Source of the DNA: Streptomyces sp. TSRI0281
GTDB taxonomy: Bacteria; Actinomycetota; Actinomycetes; Streptomycetales; Streptomycetaceae
DNA: 64,000 nt
NCBI RefSeq assembly: GCF_001905125.1
Contig: NZ_LWLE01000033.1
Coordinates: 62,001-126,000 of the forward strand
Reading direction: 5' to 3'
Below, piece after piece: positions 1-9,931 of the stretch. The stretch's first letter is position 1; every line of letters begins with the position of its first letter. The position numbers were made by a program, and so were the translations under genes. The notes beneath the pieces were generated by a model. That model saw only the letters and a program-made list of their open reading frames with translations. It did not search any database and had not been told where the DNA came from.

Positions 1-1
1 C

Positions 2-1999
<1,998 letters not shown>

Positions 2000-2060
2000 C
2001 GCGGGGCCGCCCGAGCGGCGGGGGCCGCCGACACGGCGCCGAGGACCATCACCGAGAGAC

Positions 2061-2087
2061 GGCGGCACCCTGTGCGGGGGTGCCGCC
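2061..2087 (+). terminator. Hairpin terminator after ppdK
   Basis: A perfect 10-bp stem (GGCGGCACCC at 2061-2070 with GGGTGCCGCC at 2078-2087) and a 7-nt loop are followed by GTTTC. The position about 60 nt behind the ppdK stop fits an intrinsic terminator of the Streptomyces type, which has only a short T tract. Confidence 0.75.
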
Positions 2088-2095
2088 GTTTCGCT

Positions 2096-2140
2096 GGTGC
2101 GGTGCGGTGCGGTGCGGTGCGGTGCGGTGCGGTGCGGTGC
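2096..2140 (+). repeat. Nine tandem copies of GGTGC
   Basis: The pentanucleotide GGTGC is repeated nine times without error immediately after the ppdK terminator. A 5-bp unit in non-coding DNA is a typical slippage array. Copy number probably varies between strains. Confidence 0.95.
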
Positions 2141-2651
2141 CGTGCGGCAGTGGTGTCTGCGGTGCCGTGAGGCGTGGGTTCCGCGGCCCTCGTCCGCCGG
2201 GGTGCGGGTGCGTCCGGACGAAGGGGCCTCGCGCCGTTTCGCGCCGCAGACCTCCCATGTCTATTCGCTCCGGCGCTTCGGGGTGCGCGGCCGAATCCGC
2301 CCCGGCCGTCTCCGCCCCGTTCCGCTCCCCTTGCTTCGTTTAGTGCGCAAAGAAAGAAGACGTAAGGACCGGGGTGCGGCCCATGGATCCCCACCCATGG
2401 ACCGCACCCGGCTTACCCCCGCCGGGCACGGAGCCGCACCGTCGCCGACCGCCGCCGAACACACAAAGCCCCCCACGGCCTTCACGCGTTCTTCCGGTGG
2501 CGCCGGATTCGTACCCGACGCCGTACAGCCTTTCGGGTGAAGCGGAACGGGGCGAGACGTTTCAACTGTGGCCGAAACCCCGTGGTGACCTCCTGTGACT
2601 GCCCGCATACCCTTTGGTGGGGGCGATTGCGGTGCAACAGGTGGGGGAACG
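2141..2651. other. Intergenic stretch without a recognisable gene
   Basis: This stretch lies between the GGTGC array and the GTG start at 2652. Open frames here have no family resemblance and look like GC-rich shadows. The segment just upstream of 2652 has a G-rich ribosome-binding-like stretch and must hold the promoter of the next gene, but no clear -35/-10 pair stands out. Confidence 0.5.
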
Positions 2652-3686
2652 GTGCTGCGTATCCATGTGTCCGGGTCGGACCTTTCCAAGGTGCGGATGG
2701 CCACCAGGCCCGACGCATTGTGGGAAACCATTCTCAGTTTCCATCGATTGAGAGACCGACGCGCTTCCACGGTGTTCGGGAAATGGCGAACGGAATCCCG
2801 GGCCCGGTTGAATGGTGAAGCACACCTGCTGGCCGCGGTAGTTCCACCGCGTGGTTATTTCCCGGATTTCCTGACGCCTTCCCGGGAAGGCAACGAGCCA
2901 TTCGGCCTCGATGTCGGAATAGAAGCCCTCCGTGACACCCCCGCCGACCGGCTCCACCAGGAACTGGCGCTGCTGGCCGCCGGACGGCAACGAGGGGGAC
3001 GGCCGCCGGGCGAGCGGGCCCACGGTGCGCCCGGCCGCTCGCCCGAAGCCCTGCTGGAGGCGCTCTCCGCAGGCCGCACCGAACCGCTCGGCCGTCTCAT
3101 AGGTGCCCTGCGCAGCTACCACCGCGCCGCCGTCGAGCCGTACTGGCCGCACATCCGGGCGAGCATCGAGGCCGACCGGGCCATCCGGGGCCGCGCCCTG
3201 CTGGACGGGGGCGCAGACGGGCTGCTGGCCACCCTGCCGCCCATGATCCGGTGGCGCTCACCCGTGCTGGAGGCGGACTATCCCGTCGACCGCGAACTGC
3301 ACCTGAACGGGCGGGGGTTGCTGCTCCAGCCGTCGTTCTTCTGCCGGGGCACCCCGGTCGTCTACCGCGACCCCAGCCTCCCGCCCGTCCTCGTCTACCC
3401 GGTGACCCACCACGGCGCCCCGTTCTTCGCCGAACCCGGTCCGTGGCTCGGCCGGCTCGTCGGGCACACCCGCTCCGCCGTCCTCCAGGCCATCGGCAAC
3501 GGCTGTACGACGAGCGAGCTCGCCCGCAGGGCCGGGGTGTCCCTGGCATCGGCCAGTCAGCACGCCTCCGTGCTGCGCGAGGCGGGCCTGGTCCTCACCC
3601 TGCGCCACGGCAGCTCGGTCCTGCACACGCTCACCCCGCTGGGCGGCTCGCTGCTCAGGGGCGGCGCTCCGCTCGCCCTTTCCTGA
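2652..3686 (+). CDS. ArsR-type winged-helix regulator with DUF5937-like N-terminal domain
   Basis: Predicted cytoplasmic DNA-binding regulator of 344 aa. The N-terminal two thirds (starting LRIHVSGSDLSKVRM) match the DUF5937 pattern found in Streptomyces regulators. The C-terminal 80 residues form an ArsR-like winged helix with a readable helix-turn-helix (TTSELARRAGVSLASASQHA) followed by a wing (LTLRHGSSVLHTLT). GTG at 2652 is preferred over an upstream in-frame ATG at 2595 because conserved sequence begins there and a GGTGGGGG stretch precedes it. It stands alone and its ligand is unknown. Confidence 0.8.
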   Translation: MLRIHVSGSDLSKVRMATRPDALWETILSFHRLRDRRASTVFGKWRTESRARLNGEAHLLAAVVPPRGYFPDFLTPSREGNEPFGLDVGIEALRDTPADRLHQELALLAAGRQRGGRPPGERAHGAPGRSPEALLEALSAGRTEPLGRLIGALRSYHRAAVEPYWPHIRASIEADRAIRGRALLDGGADGLLATLPPMIRWRSPVLEADYPVDRELHLNGRGLLLQPSFFCRGTPVVYRDPSLPPVLVYPVTHHGAPFFAEPGPWLGRLVGHTRSAVLQAIGNGCTTSELARRAGVSLASASQHASVLREAGLVLTLRHGSSVLHTLTPLGGSLLRGGAPLALS

Positions 3687-3856
3687 CCCACCGGGCAGCA
3701 GGCCCCGGGAGCGGGGCTCCGCAGGCCGAAGCCCCCCCCCATGAAGCGCTGACGGAGCCCGATGAACCACTACTGGGTAACGTGGACCGGGACAAAGTGC
3801 CACATAGCGCATGACGCGGGGGTCATGGCGCCACCGAAACGAGAAGCGAGACAGTC

Positions 3857-4267
3857 ATGCCTCAGATGATCTTCGTGAACCTGCCGGTGAAGGACCTGGA
3901 GACGTCGAAGAACTTCTTCGGAAAGCTCGGGTACGACTTCAACCCGCAGTTCACCGACGAAACAGCGGCCTGCCTGGTCATCAGCGACACGATCTTCTTC
4001 ATGCTCATCACCGAGTCGCGCTTCAAGGAGTTCACCAAGAAGGACATCGCCGACTCCGCGAAGTCGACGGAGGTCATCCTCTGTCTGAGCGCCGAAAGCC
4101 GCGCCAAGGTCGACGAAGTCGCCGACGCCGCGCTCGCCGCCGGAGGGTTCCCGGCCAACGAACCCATGGACGAGGGCTATATGTACGGCCGTTCCTTCCA
4201 GGACCCCGACCACCACCTCTGGGAAGTCATGTGGATGGACCCGGAGGCCGTCGTGGGCGAGGGCTGA
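3857..4267 (+). CDS. VOC-family (glyoxalase/bleomycin-resistance fold) protein
   Basis: Small protein of 136 aa with one vicinal-oxygen-chelate module pair. It opens with MPQMIFVNLPVKDLETSKNF, has the middle segment VILCLSAESRAKVDEV, and ends with PDHHLWEVMWMDPE, which holds the His/Glu region expected of a metal site. Members bind metals or small electrophiles, but the substrate cannot be read from sequence. A purine-rich stretch (GAAACGAGAAGCGAGA) precedes the ATG. It converges on the phoX-like gene across a hairpin at 4289-4322. Confidence 0.88.
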   Translation: MPQMIFVNLPVKDLETSKNFFGKLGYDFNPQFTDETAACLVISDTIFFMLITESRFKEFTKKDIADSAKSTEVILCLSAESRAKVDEVADAALAAGGFPANEPMDEGYMYGRSFQDPDHHLWEVMWMDPEAVVGEG

Positions 4268-4288
4268 TCCTCCGGCGCTCCCGCCGCG

Positions 4289-4322
4289 GCGGTGTTCCGG
4301 GCGTCTCGTCCCGGAACACCGC
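4289..4322. terminator. Bidirectional hairpin between convergent genes
   Basis: A 13-bp perfect stem (GCGGTGTTCCGGG with its complement) has an 8-nt loop and sits between the convergent VOC and PhoX-like genes. It is placed to stop transcription from both sides. A TCAGCCGTATCAGGCGCG segment also occurs twice (4323-4340 and 4382-4399), and the second copy overlaps the PhoX-like gene's 3' end. Confidence 0.7.
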
Positions 4323-4390
4323 GTCAGCCGTATCAGGCGCGTCTTGGCCGTACCGGGCGCCTCAACCGTCCCCCGCGCGCCTCAGCCGTA

Positions 4391-5560
4391 TCAGGCGCGG
4401 AACGGGCCCTTCACCTCGTACGTGATGCCGCCCGACGAACTCCCGCTGGTGCCGCGCTGCGAGGAGAAGTAGAGCCGGGTGCCGTCCGGGGAGAACGCGG
4501 GTCCGGTGATCTCCGAGCCGGACTGGCCGGTGATCCGCAGGAACGGGGCGACGGTGTCGTCCGGGGTGATCAGGCAGATCTCCATGTTGCCGCCGTCCTC
4601 CGCGACATAGAGGTCCCCCGAGGCGGACCGCGTCACGTTGTCCACGCCGGTCAGCGGAGCGCCGCCGCTGACCAGGGAGTCGTCGTAGGCGAGCGACAGG
4701 GATGAGGCGCCGGCGTCGTACGCCCACACCCGGTTGTCGCCCTTCGTGGTGAACCAGCAGGTGCCCGCCGCGTAGAAGCAGCCCTCGCCGCCGTTGAAGA
4801 CCTTGGCGCCGGAGACCTGGTAGCGGGTCTGGGTGGGGGAGCCGTCCGGGTCGGGGACGGTTGCCCAGGTCACCGGGCCCGAGGTGCCGGTGCCGGCCAC
4901 CAGCACCTGGAGCGTGCCGCTCGCGAGGTTGCCCCAGGTCGTGGGCCGGAAGCGGTAGAAGCGCCCGTCGGACTCGTCCTCGGTGAGGTAGACGTACCCG
5001 TGGTCCGGGTCGGACGCCGCGGCCTCGTGCTTGAAGCGGCCCAGCGCGGGCCGCTGTACCGCCGCGTTCACGCCCCACGGGTCGGTCTCGTAGACGTACC
5101 CCCGGGTGACCTCCTCGCAGGACAGCCAGGTGTTCCACGGGGTCTTCCCGCCCGCGCAGTTGTTGTTGGTGCCGGACAGGATCCGGTACGCGGAGGTGAC
5201 GGTGCCCGAGGAGTCGAAGCGCACGGCGCTCGCCCCGCCGCCGCTGCCCGAGGACACCTCGGCGTTGGACACATAGATCCAGCCGGTGCCGTCGGCGTAC
5301 GTCGCCCCGCCGTCGGGGGCGCTGTGCCAGCGGTACGAGGTCCCGGTCACGGTCTGTCCCGAGCGGGCGACGATCCGGCTGCTGAAGCCGCTCGGCAGTT
5401 GGATGCCGTTGCCGTTGGCCGCCTGCGGCGCGCCGTACGGGCCGGTGCCGGGCTGGGCCGGGTCGGCGAAGGCGGCACCCCGCCACAGGGTGCCGCCGAA
5501 GGCCGCCGCCGAGCTGCCGATCACGGCTGTGCGCAAGAAGGTCCGACGTTCCACGATCAC
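4391..5560 (-). CDS. PhoX-like secreted phosphatase (DUF839), Tat substrate
   Basis: Likely secreted phosphoester hydrolase of 389 aa. The N-terminus carries a twin-arginine signal (ERRTFLRTAVIGSSAAAFGG) followed by AFA, so export is by Tat and the mature part is extracytoplasmic. The body has the DUF839/PhoX beta-propeller pattern: SCEEVTRGYVYETDPWG, LGRFKHEAA, a DHGYVYLTEDE segment and GGEGCFYAAGTCWFTTKGDN. PhoX enzymes use Ca and Fe, and the acidic and Glu ligands are plausible here but were not checked one by one. Length is short compared with classical PhoX (over 600 aa). A TTGACG/CGTCAA palindrome lies about 75 nt upstream of the start. No clear PHO box was found. Confidence 0.85.
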   Translation of the reverse strand: MIVERRTFLRTAVIGSSAAAFGGTLWRGAAFADPAQPGTGPYGAPQAANGNGIQLPSGFSSRIVARSGQTVTGTSYRWHSAPDGGATYADGTGWIYVSNAEVSSGSGGGASAVRFDSSGTVTSAYRILSGTNNNCAGGKTPWNTWLSCEEVTRGYVYETDPWGVNAAVQRPALGRFKHEAAASDPDHGYVYLTEDESDGRFYRFRPTTWGNLASGTLQVLVAGTGTSGPVTWATVPDPDGSPTQTRYQVSGAKVFNGGEGCFYAAGTCWFTTKGDNRVWAYDAGASSLSLAYDDSLVSGGAPLTGVDNVTRSASGDLYVAEDGGNMEICLITPDDTVAPFLRITGQSGSEITGPAFSPDGTRLYFSSQRGTSGSSSGGITYEVKGPFRA

Positions 5561-5634
5561 TCCACGAATGACGGGAGGGCCCGCCGGTCCGGTCGGCCCG
5601 GCGAGTCGCGCGTCAGGACAGTAGAGCCACCGAA

Positions 5635-5649
5635 TTGACGGTGCGTCAA
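5635..5649. promoter_or_regulatory. Perfect inverted repeat in divergent promoter region
   Basis: TTGACG-GTG-CGTCAA, 6-bp arms with a 3-bp centre, lies between the PhoX-like gene and the TSUP gene. It is placed as an operator, and each arm resembles a -35 hexamer. No regulator can be named. Confidence 0.45.
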
Positions 5650-5844
5650 CAACCGGTGAAGGGCGTGTGGATACGGTTCGTCCGTTCGGGCTCCAGGCGT
5701 ACGGCGGAGAGCGTGCGGACTCCCCGTGTACACGGAGAACCGTACGCGGACCTCGTCGTCGGACCGGTCCGGGGCGAGCGGGTCCGCGTGCCCGCGACCG
5801 GGCCGTGCGAGGGCGGCGCGGAGGTGTCGCCTAGTGTCGAGTAC

Positions 5845-6639
5845 ATGCCCGAGATCACCCTGACCACCCTGATACTGCTCTGCCTCGCCGCCGCCGTGGC
5901 GGGCTGGATCGACGCGGTGGTCGGCGGCGGTGGGCTGCTGCTCCTGCCCGCGTTGCTGCTCGGCCTGCCGCATGTCCCGGCCGCCCAGATCCTCGGCACC
6001 AACAAGGCGGTCGCGATCGTCGGCACCTCGGGCGCCGCCGTGACGTATGTGCGCAAGGCGCCGGTCCAGGTGGGGACGGCCGTCCGGATCGGGCTGATGG
6101 CCCTGGCCGGGTCGATGACCGGGGCGTTCTTCGCCGCCGGGATCAGCAGCGATGTACTGCGCCCGGTGATCATGGTGGTGCTGCTGGGGGTCGCGGCCTT
6201 CGTGATGCTGCGGCCGGCGTTCGGCACGGCGGCGGCGGCGGGCGGCGGTACGGGCAGGAAGGTCACCCGGGCCCGTACGGTCACCGCGATCGTGCTGGTC
6301 GGCGGTGGCATCGGCTTCTACGACGGACTGTTCGGGCCGGGCACGGGCACCTTCCTGGTGCTGGCGCTGAGCGCGGTGCTCCATCTGGATCTGGTGACCG
6401 CCTCCGCCACCGCCAAGATCGTCAATGTGTGCACGAACGGCGGGGCGCTGGCGATGTTCGCCTACCAGGGCACCGTGCTGTGGCAACTGGCCGCCGTGAT
6501 GGCCGTGTTCAATCTGGCGGGCGGCATGATCGGCGCGCGCATGGCCCTGCGCAAGGGCAGCGACTTCGTCCGCGGGGTGCTGCTGGTGGTGGTGTTCGGA
6601 CTGGTCGCCAAGCTCGGCTTCGACCAGTGGACGGCGTAG
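5845..6639 (+). CDS. TSUP (TauE/SafE) family membrane transporter
   Basis: Integral membrane protein of 264 aa in the sulfite/organosulfur exporter family TauE/SafE. Two internal repeats are visible, each opening with a family-type glycine-rich motif: GWIDAVVGGGGLLLLPALLL near the N-terminus and GFYDGLFGPGTGTFLVLALS in the second half. About eight hydrophobic segments can be read. The start is ATG 5845, which follows GTGTCGAGTAC. The longer open frame from 5635 adds a charged, non-conserved leader. Substrate is unknown: family members move sulfite, sulfoacetate or similar anions. Confidence 0.9.
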   Translation: MPEITLTTLILLCLAAAVAGWIDAVVGGGGLLLLPALLLGLPHVPAAQILGTNKAVAIVGTSGAAVTYVRKAPVQVGTAVRIGLMALAGSMTGAFFAAGISSDVLRPVIMVVLLGVAAFVMLRPAFGTAAAAGGGTGRKVTRARTVTAIVLVGGGIGFYDGLFGPGTGTFLVLALSAVLHLDLVTASATAKIVNVCTNGGALAMFAYQGTVLWQLAAVMAVFNLAGGMIGARMALRKGSDFVRGVLLVVVFGLVAKLGFDQWTA

Positions 6640-6743
6640 CCCCGATCCGCCACGTGCCCCGTTCCGCCACGTGCCCCGTTCCGCCGCGCCCCGGCACTTC
6701 GGTGACTCGGCACTCCGGCGCCTCGGTACTCCGGTGCCTCGGT

Positions 6744-7376
6744 TCAGCGGACCTCGGTGAGGTGTGCGTACGCCACCACGTTGCCCTGGTAGCCGGTCTC
6801 CTTGCTGAAGCCGCCGCCGCAGGTGATCAGCCGCAGTGAGGCGTGCGGCGAGTCGCCGTAGACCCGCTGGTCCGGGAAGTCCTCGCTCTCGTACACCTCG
6901 ATCGCGTCGATCGAGAAGACGGCCGTGCGGCCGTCCTCGCGGACGACCTCGACCGCGGTGCCCTTCTTCAGCGCCCCCAGCGCGTAGAAGACGGAGGGGC
7001 CCCGCGCGTTGTCCACATGCCCGGCGACGATCGCGGTGCCCTTGGCGCCGGGCGGGACGCCGTCCTTGTACCAGCCGGCGATGTTGCGGTTCCCGGCCGG
7101 CGGCACGTCGAGGCTCCCGTCGGCGCCCAGGCCCAGCCGCGTCATCGGCGCGTCCACGTCGATGCTCGGGATGCGGATGCGGACCGGCGCGGAGGGCCGC
7201 AGCGGTTCGGCGACCGGGGAGCCCGGCTGGAGTTGCGGCCCGGCGGCGAAAGCCTGGGCGGTGGACGGCTGGGGCGGGATCAGCTGGGTGGCGGAGCCGT
7301 TCTGGACGAGCCAGATACCGCTCAGTACGGCGATGCCCACCAGCCAGCCCTTGGCCTTCTGCGCCTTCTGGGACAC
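6744..7376 (-). CDS. Class F sortase
   Basis: Membrane-anchored transpeptidase of 210 aa. One N-terminal membrane segment (GWLVGIAVLSGIWLVQNG) is followed by a Pro-rich linker and the sortase barrel. The catalytic His is in IVAGHVDNARGPSVFY and the catalytic Cys in LRLITCGGGF. The downstream Arg is absent from a classical spacing, as is usual for class F. It is encoded 87 nt downstream of, and on the same strand as, a secreted protein with a C-terminal membrane anchor and Arg tail, which is the probable partner or substrate. Confidence 0.92.
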   Translation of the reverse strand: MSQKAQKAKGWLVGIAVLSGIWLVQNGSATQLIPPQPSTAQAFAAGPQLQPGSPVAEPLRPSAPVRIRIPSIDVDAPMTRLGLGADGSLDVPPAGNRNIAGWYKDGVPPGAKGTAIVAGHVDNARGPSVFYALGALKKGTAVEVVREDGRTAVFSIDAIEVYESEDFPDQRVYGDSPHASLRLITCGGGFSKETGYQGNVVAYAHLTEVR

Positions 7377-7463
7377 GTCGTCGTCCTTGGTCGTGTCATG
7401 CCGTTGTCGTGCCGTGCCGTTGAGGAGGAGTGGGCCCGGGGGGCCGGAGCCCCGCTCCCCGGA

Positions 7464-8054
7464 TCAGCCGCCCTGGGTGCTGTCGGAGCGACGGCGCATC
7501 AGCCACACCCCGCCGACGGTCGCCGCGCCGAGGACGCCGATGCCCGCCGTGATCTGCGTGGTGTCGGGCCGCACGCTGCCGCCGACCCCGGTCTTCACGT
7601 GCCCGGAGGGCCGGTCGTGCTCGGAGGACTGGTCGTGCTCGGAGGGCTGGTCGTGTTCGGGCTTGGATTCCGGCGGGGTGGGCTTGCCCCCGGCGATCAC
7701 TTCGAGGTCGCCCGCGGCTTCCTTGCCGTTGTCGCAGGAGACGCCGATCTCGTACGTGCCGGGCTCGGTGTCGTGCGGGACCGTGAACTGGCCGACCGCG
7801 GACTCCTTGTGGGTGCCGGGGCGCACCTCGAAGTCCCCGGCTTCCAGGGAGTTCGCGTCGCCGATGCCCGATCCCTTGGGGCCGCAGGCGGTGGTGTTCA
7901 CGGTGACCGTGGCGCCCGGCGCGGCGGACGCCGGGGTGATCTCCAGCCGGCCGAGGTCTCCCGCGTACGCGGGAGCGGCGGCGGTGAGACCGAGCGCCAT
8001 GACGGTGAGCGCGGCGGAAGCGGTGCCGGTCACGAGGCGGGCAGGACTGCGCAT
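7464..8054 (-). CDS. Secreted, C-terminally anchored protein paired with class F sortase
   Basis: 196-aa exported protein. It has a Sec signal peptide ending in APAYA, a beta-rich domain (residues about 35-120, two Cys at ACGPKG and VSCDNG), then a low-complexity stalk with three E-H-D-x-x-S repeats. The C-terminus is VRPDTTQ, about 20 hydrophobic residues and an RRR tail. That end has the layout of a sortase signal (xPxT, hydrophobic, Arg), but RPDTT replaces LPxTG. The gene lies upstream of the sortase with a short gap, so the two are probably co-transcribed. Function of the beta domain is unknown. Confidence 0.8.
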   Translation of the reverse strand: MRSPARLVTGTASAALTVMALGLTAAAPAYAGDLGRLEITPASAAPGATVTVNTTACGPKGSGIGDANSLEAGDFEVRPGTHKESAVGQFTVPHDTEPGTYEIGVSCDNGKEAAGDLEVIAGGKPTPPESKPEHDQPSEHDQSSEHDRPSGHVKTGVGGSVRPDTTQITAGIGVLGAATVGGVWLMRRRSDSTQGG

Positions 8055-8273
8055 GGGGATCCTCCGTGCAGACGGCGCGAGCGGGTGTGTCCTGCTTCCG
8101 AGATAACGGGCGCCCCGCCGTCCCTGCCTTCTGACGTCCGATCAGCTTTCACCCGTACGGCCGGGCGCGGCACCCTTGCCGGAGGGAGTCCGCGCAGGTC
8201 GTGGCGGTGCGGCTGGGCCGTACGGTCCGCCCGCCGCTGTGTGGTGCCGATCGAGTGAGACGTACAACTGGAA

Positions 8274-8289
8274 TGTGATGCACGTCACA
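8274..8289. promoter_or_regulatory. CRP-like palindrome TGTGA-N6-TCACA
   Basis: TGTGATGCACGTCACA is a perfect 5-bp-arm palindrome with the CRP family spacing. It also satisfies the GTG-N6-CAC rule recalled for Streptomyces Crp. It sits about 220 nt upstream of the secreted-protein/sortase pair and inside a gap of about 400 bp (8055-8469) that holds no gene. A second short palindrome (CACACGTGTG) follows near 8313. Confidence 0.5.
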
Positions 8290-8364
8290 GGAATGGCTCC
8301 CGTGGTGCCGGGCACACGTGTGACACCCCCCCACGGGACGGATTACCACCGCCGCCCCCACGGC

Positions 8365-8410
8365 AACCGCCCTCACCGGCCCACCCCCCCTGGGCCCGGT
8401 GGGGGCGGTT
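8365..8410. terminator. Long hairpin downstream of the DUF5990 gene
   Basis: The 15-nt arms 8365-8379 and 8396-8410 pair with one mismatch, and an inner GGCCCA/TGGGCC extension is possible. It lies 60 nt past the stop of the leftward DUF5990 gene. The only short T tract follows on the + strand, so direction of use is uncertain. Confidence 0.6.
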
Positions 8411-8469
8411 TCTTGCCGTCCGGGAGTCACCTGGCGCCCTCCGGGCCCGGCCTCTGCGGCGTTCCGGTG

Positions 8470-8931
8470 TCACAGGCCGTTCGTGGCGGTCCAGGTGACG
8501 AGCGGCGGGCGCACCCGGGCGCACAGCGGCTGCCCCTTGGCGTCGGTGAGCCGCAGTCGCGCGGTGAGGTGCCCGGTCCGGGCGGCGGCTTCGAGGGCGG
8601 CCGGATCGATGTCGCTGAACATCAGTTTGGCGCGCCGGAACATGCTGAACAGGCCGGTGTCGTCCACCGTCCCCCACGACAGGTAGACGAAGCGTCCGCC
8701 CAGCCGGTTCTGGACGTACGGCCCGGTGACCTCGATGCCGTCCGCCGTGGCCGTCGCCGTGCAGTCCAGCGTCCAGGTGGCGGACGGGGCGTCGCCCGGG
8801 TGCGGGTCGAGCAGCTCGTCGGGCCTGTCCTTGCGCTGCACGCCGACGTGGATGTTGTCGAAACCGGGGAAGTCGGTGTCGGGGCCGCAGGTGCGGCCCG
8901 GGAGATCGGAGGCTTCGATATGGATCTGCAT
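8470..8931 (-). CDS. DUF5990-family protein
   Basis: 153-aa cytoplasmic protein of unknown role. It starts MQIHIEASDLPGRTCGP and carries the DUF5990 pattern of an N-terminal DLPGR..CGP segment, a central VQNRLGGRFVYLSWG block and a C-terminal ARLRLTDAKGQPLCARVRPP. ATG 8931 is chosen because conservation begins there. An upstream in-frame start would add a Gly/Arg-rich leader. No signal peptide or membrane segment is seen. Confidence 0.75.
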   Translation of the reverse strand: MQIHIEASDLPGRTCGPDTDFPGFDNIHVGVQRKDRPDELLDPHPGDAPSATWTLDCTATATADGIEVTGPYVQNRLGGRFVYLSWGTVDDTGLFSMFRRAKLMFSDIDPAALEAAARTGHLTARLRLTDAKGQPLCARVRPPLVTWTATNGL

Positions 8932-9058
8932 GCCCCCATGCTCCTGCACCGGCCCGGCGGCCGGGCGGCCCCGGTGTTCCCGTCCCCTCATGTCCCGTCA
9001 CCCCGGCGTGCACCCCGGCGTCCGTGGGTCCTGCCGCCCCGGCGCCGTACGCCTCGGC

Positions 9059-9853
9059 TCAGACGGAGTCCCAGGGGGCGTCCTCGTACACCTTCGTCAG
9101 CCGCCCCATCAGCTCCTCGTCGACCGCGAACTCCGTGTCGTCGATCCGCCGGACCGGAGCGATGCCCTGCGAGTTGGTGACGAAGGCCGCCCGGTACGCA
9201 CCGAGGCCGTCCAGGGTCACCGGGCGTCGTACCGACGGCCGGTCCGTTCGGGCCAGTCCGCTCTCCAGCAGGGTCATGGTGATGCCGGTCAGGGCGGGTG
9301 CCTGCGGCCACACCACCGAAGTGCCGTCCCAGAAGCCGATGTTGGTGATCGCACCCTCGGTCACCACACCGCCGGGCGCGGTCAGCAGCGCCTCGTCGAA
9401 GCCCGCCCGCTCGGCCAGCCGGCCGTAATAGGTCTGCCCGAATTCGCCGGGGCGCTTGATGTGCGGAACCACCCGTGCGTACGGCACCGACATCAGGCTC
9501 TTCGCGTCCGTGGCCATCCGCGCGGGCGCGCGCACCGTGACCATGAGCGTCGTCTCCGTCCCGCCCGGCGGCAGGAAGCCGTGGACCCGGGTGGAGGCGT
9601 CCCGGACCCCGGCGCCGTCCAGGGCGTGCCGGATCAGCTCCCGTACCCGCTCCCCGTCCAGCGCGAGCGCGAACAGTTCGCGGCTCGCACGGTCCAGCCG
9701 GTCGAGGTGGAGGGCGAGGCCGCGCACCCTCCCGTCCCTGATCTGCATGGCCGTGAAGTGGCCGTAGTCGAAGAAGGCCGGGATCCGCAGATCCTCCTCG
9801 GTGGCCGGGTGCCCATTGACCTCGACGTACAGCGCCGGTGCGGGAGTTGTCAT
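9059..9853 (-). CDS. Aminotransferase class IV (BCAT/ADC-lyase fold)
   Basis: PLP-dependent fold-type IV protein of 264 aa. The LHLDRLDRASREL segment near residue 50 is the usual N-terminal Arg motif. HIKRPGEF in mid-protein carries the Lys expected to bind PLP. GGVVTEGAITNIGFWDG and VTNSQGIAPV match the E-G-x-x-N and S-x-G-I cofactor motifs. The substrate could be a branched-chain amino acid, a D-amino acid or aminodeoxychorismate. The start is ATG 9853. The gene is divergent from the FMN reductase and its start lies about 40 nt from that gene's SoxR-type box. Confidence 0.88.
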   Translation of the reverse strand: MTTPAPALYVEVNGHPATEEDLRIPAFFDYGHFTAMQIRDGRVRGLALHLDRLDRASRELFALALDGERVRELIRHALDGAGVRDASTRVHGFLPPGGTETTLMVTVRAPARMATDAKSLMSVPYARVVPHIKRPGEFGQTYYGRLAERAGFDEALLTAPGGVVTEGAITNIGFWDGTSVVWPQAPALTGITMTLLESGLARTDRPSVRRPVTLDGLGAYRAAFVTNSQGIAPVRRIDDTEFAVDEELMGRLTKVYEDAPWDSV

Positions 9854-9893
9854 GCGGTCCACCGTATGCCGCGGCACTTCCCGGCGGCGAGGC

Positions 9894-9924
9894 TTGACCT
9901 CAACCATGGTTGAGGCGTGAGTCT
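9894..9924 (+). promoter_or_regulatory. SoxR/MerR-type operator-promoter
   Basis: CCTCAACCATGGTTGAGG (9898-9915) is a perfect 18-bp palindrome with SoxR-box shape. It overlaps a TTGACC -35 at 9894-9899. With the 19-bp spacer typical of MerR-family promoters, a -10 would fall at 9919-9924 and transcription would begin near 9931, right at the ATG of the FMN reductase. From memory, the S. coelicolor homologue (SCO2478) is a SoxR target. Confidence 0.85.
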
Positions 9925-9931
9925 CTCCGGC

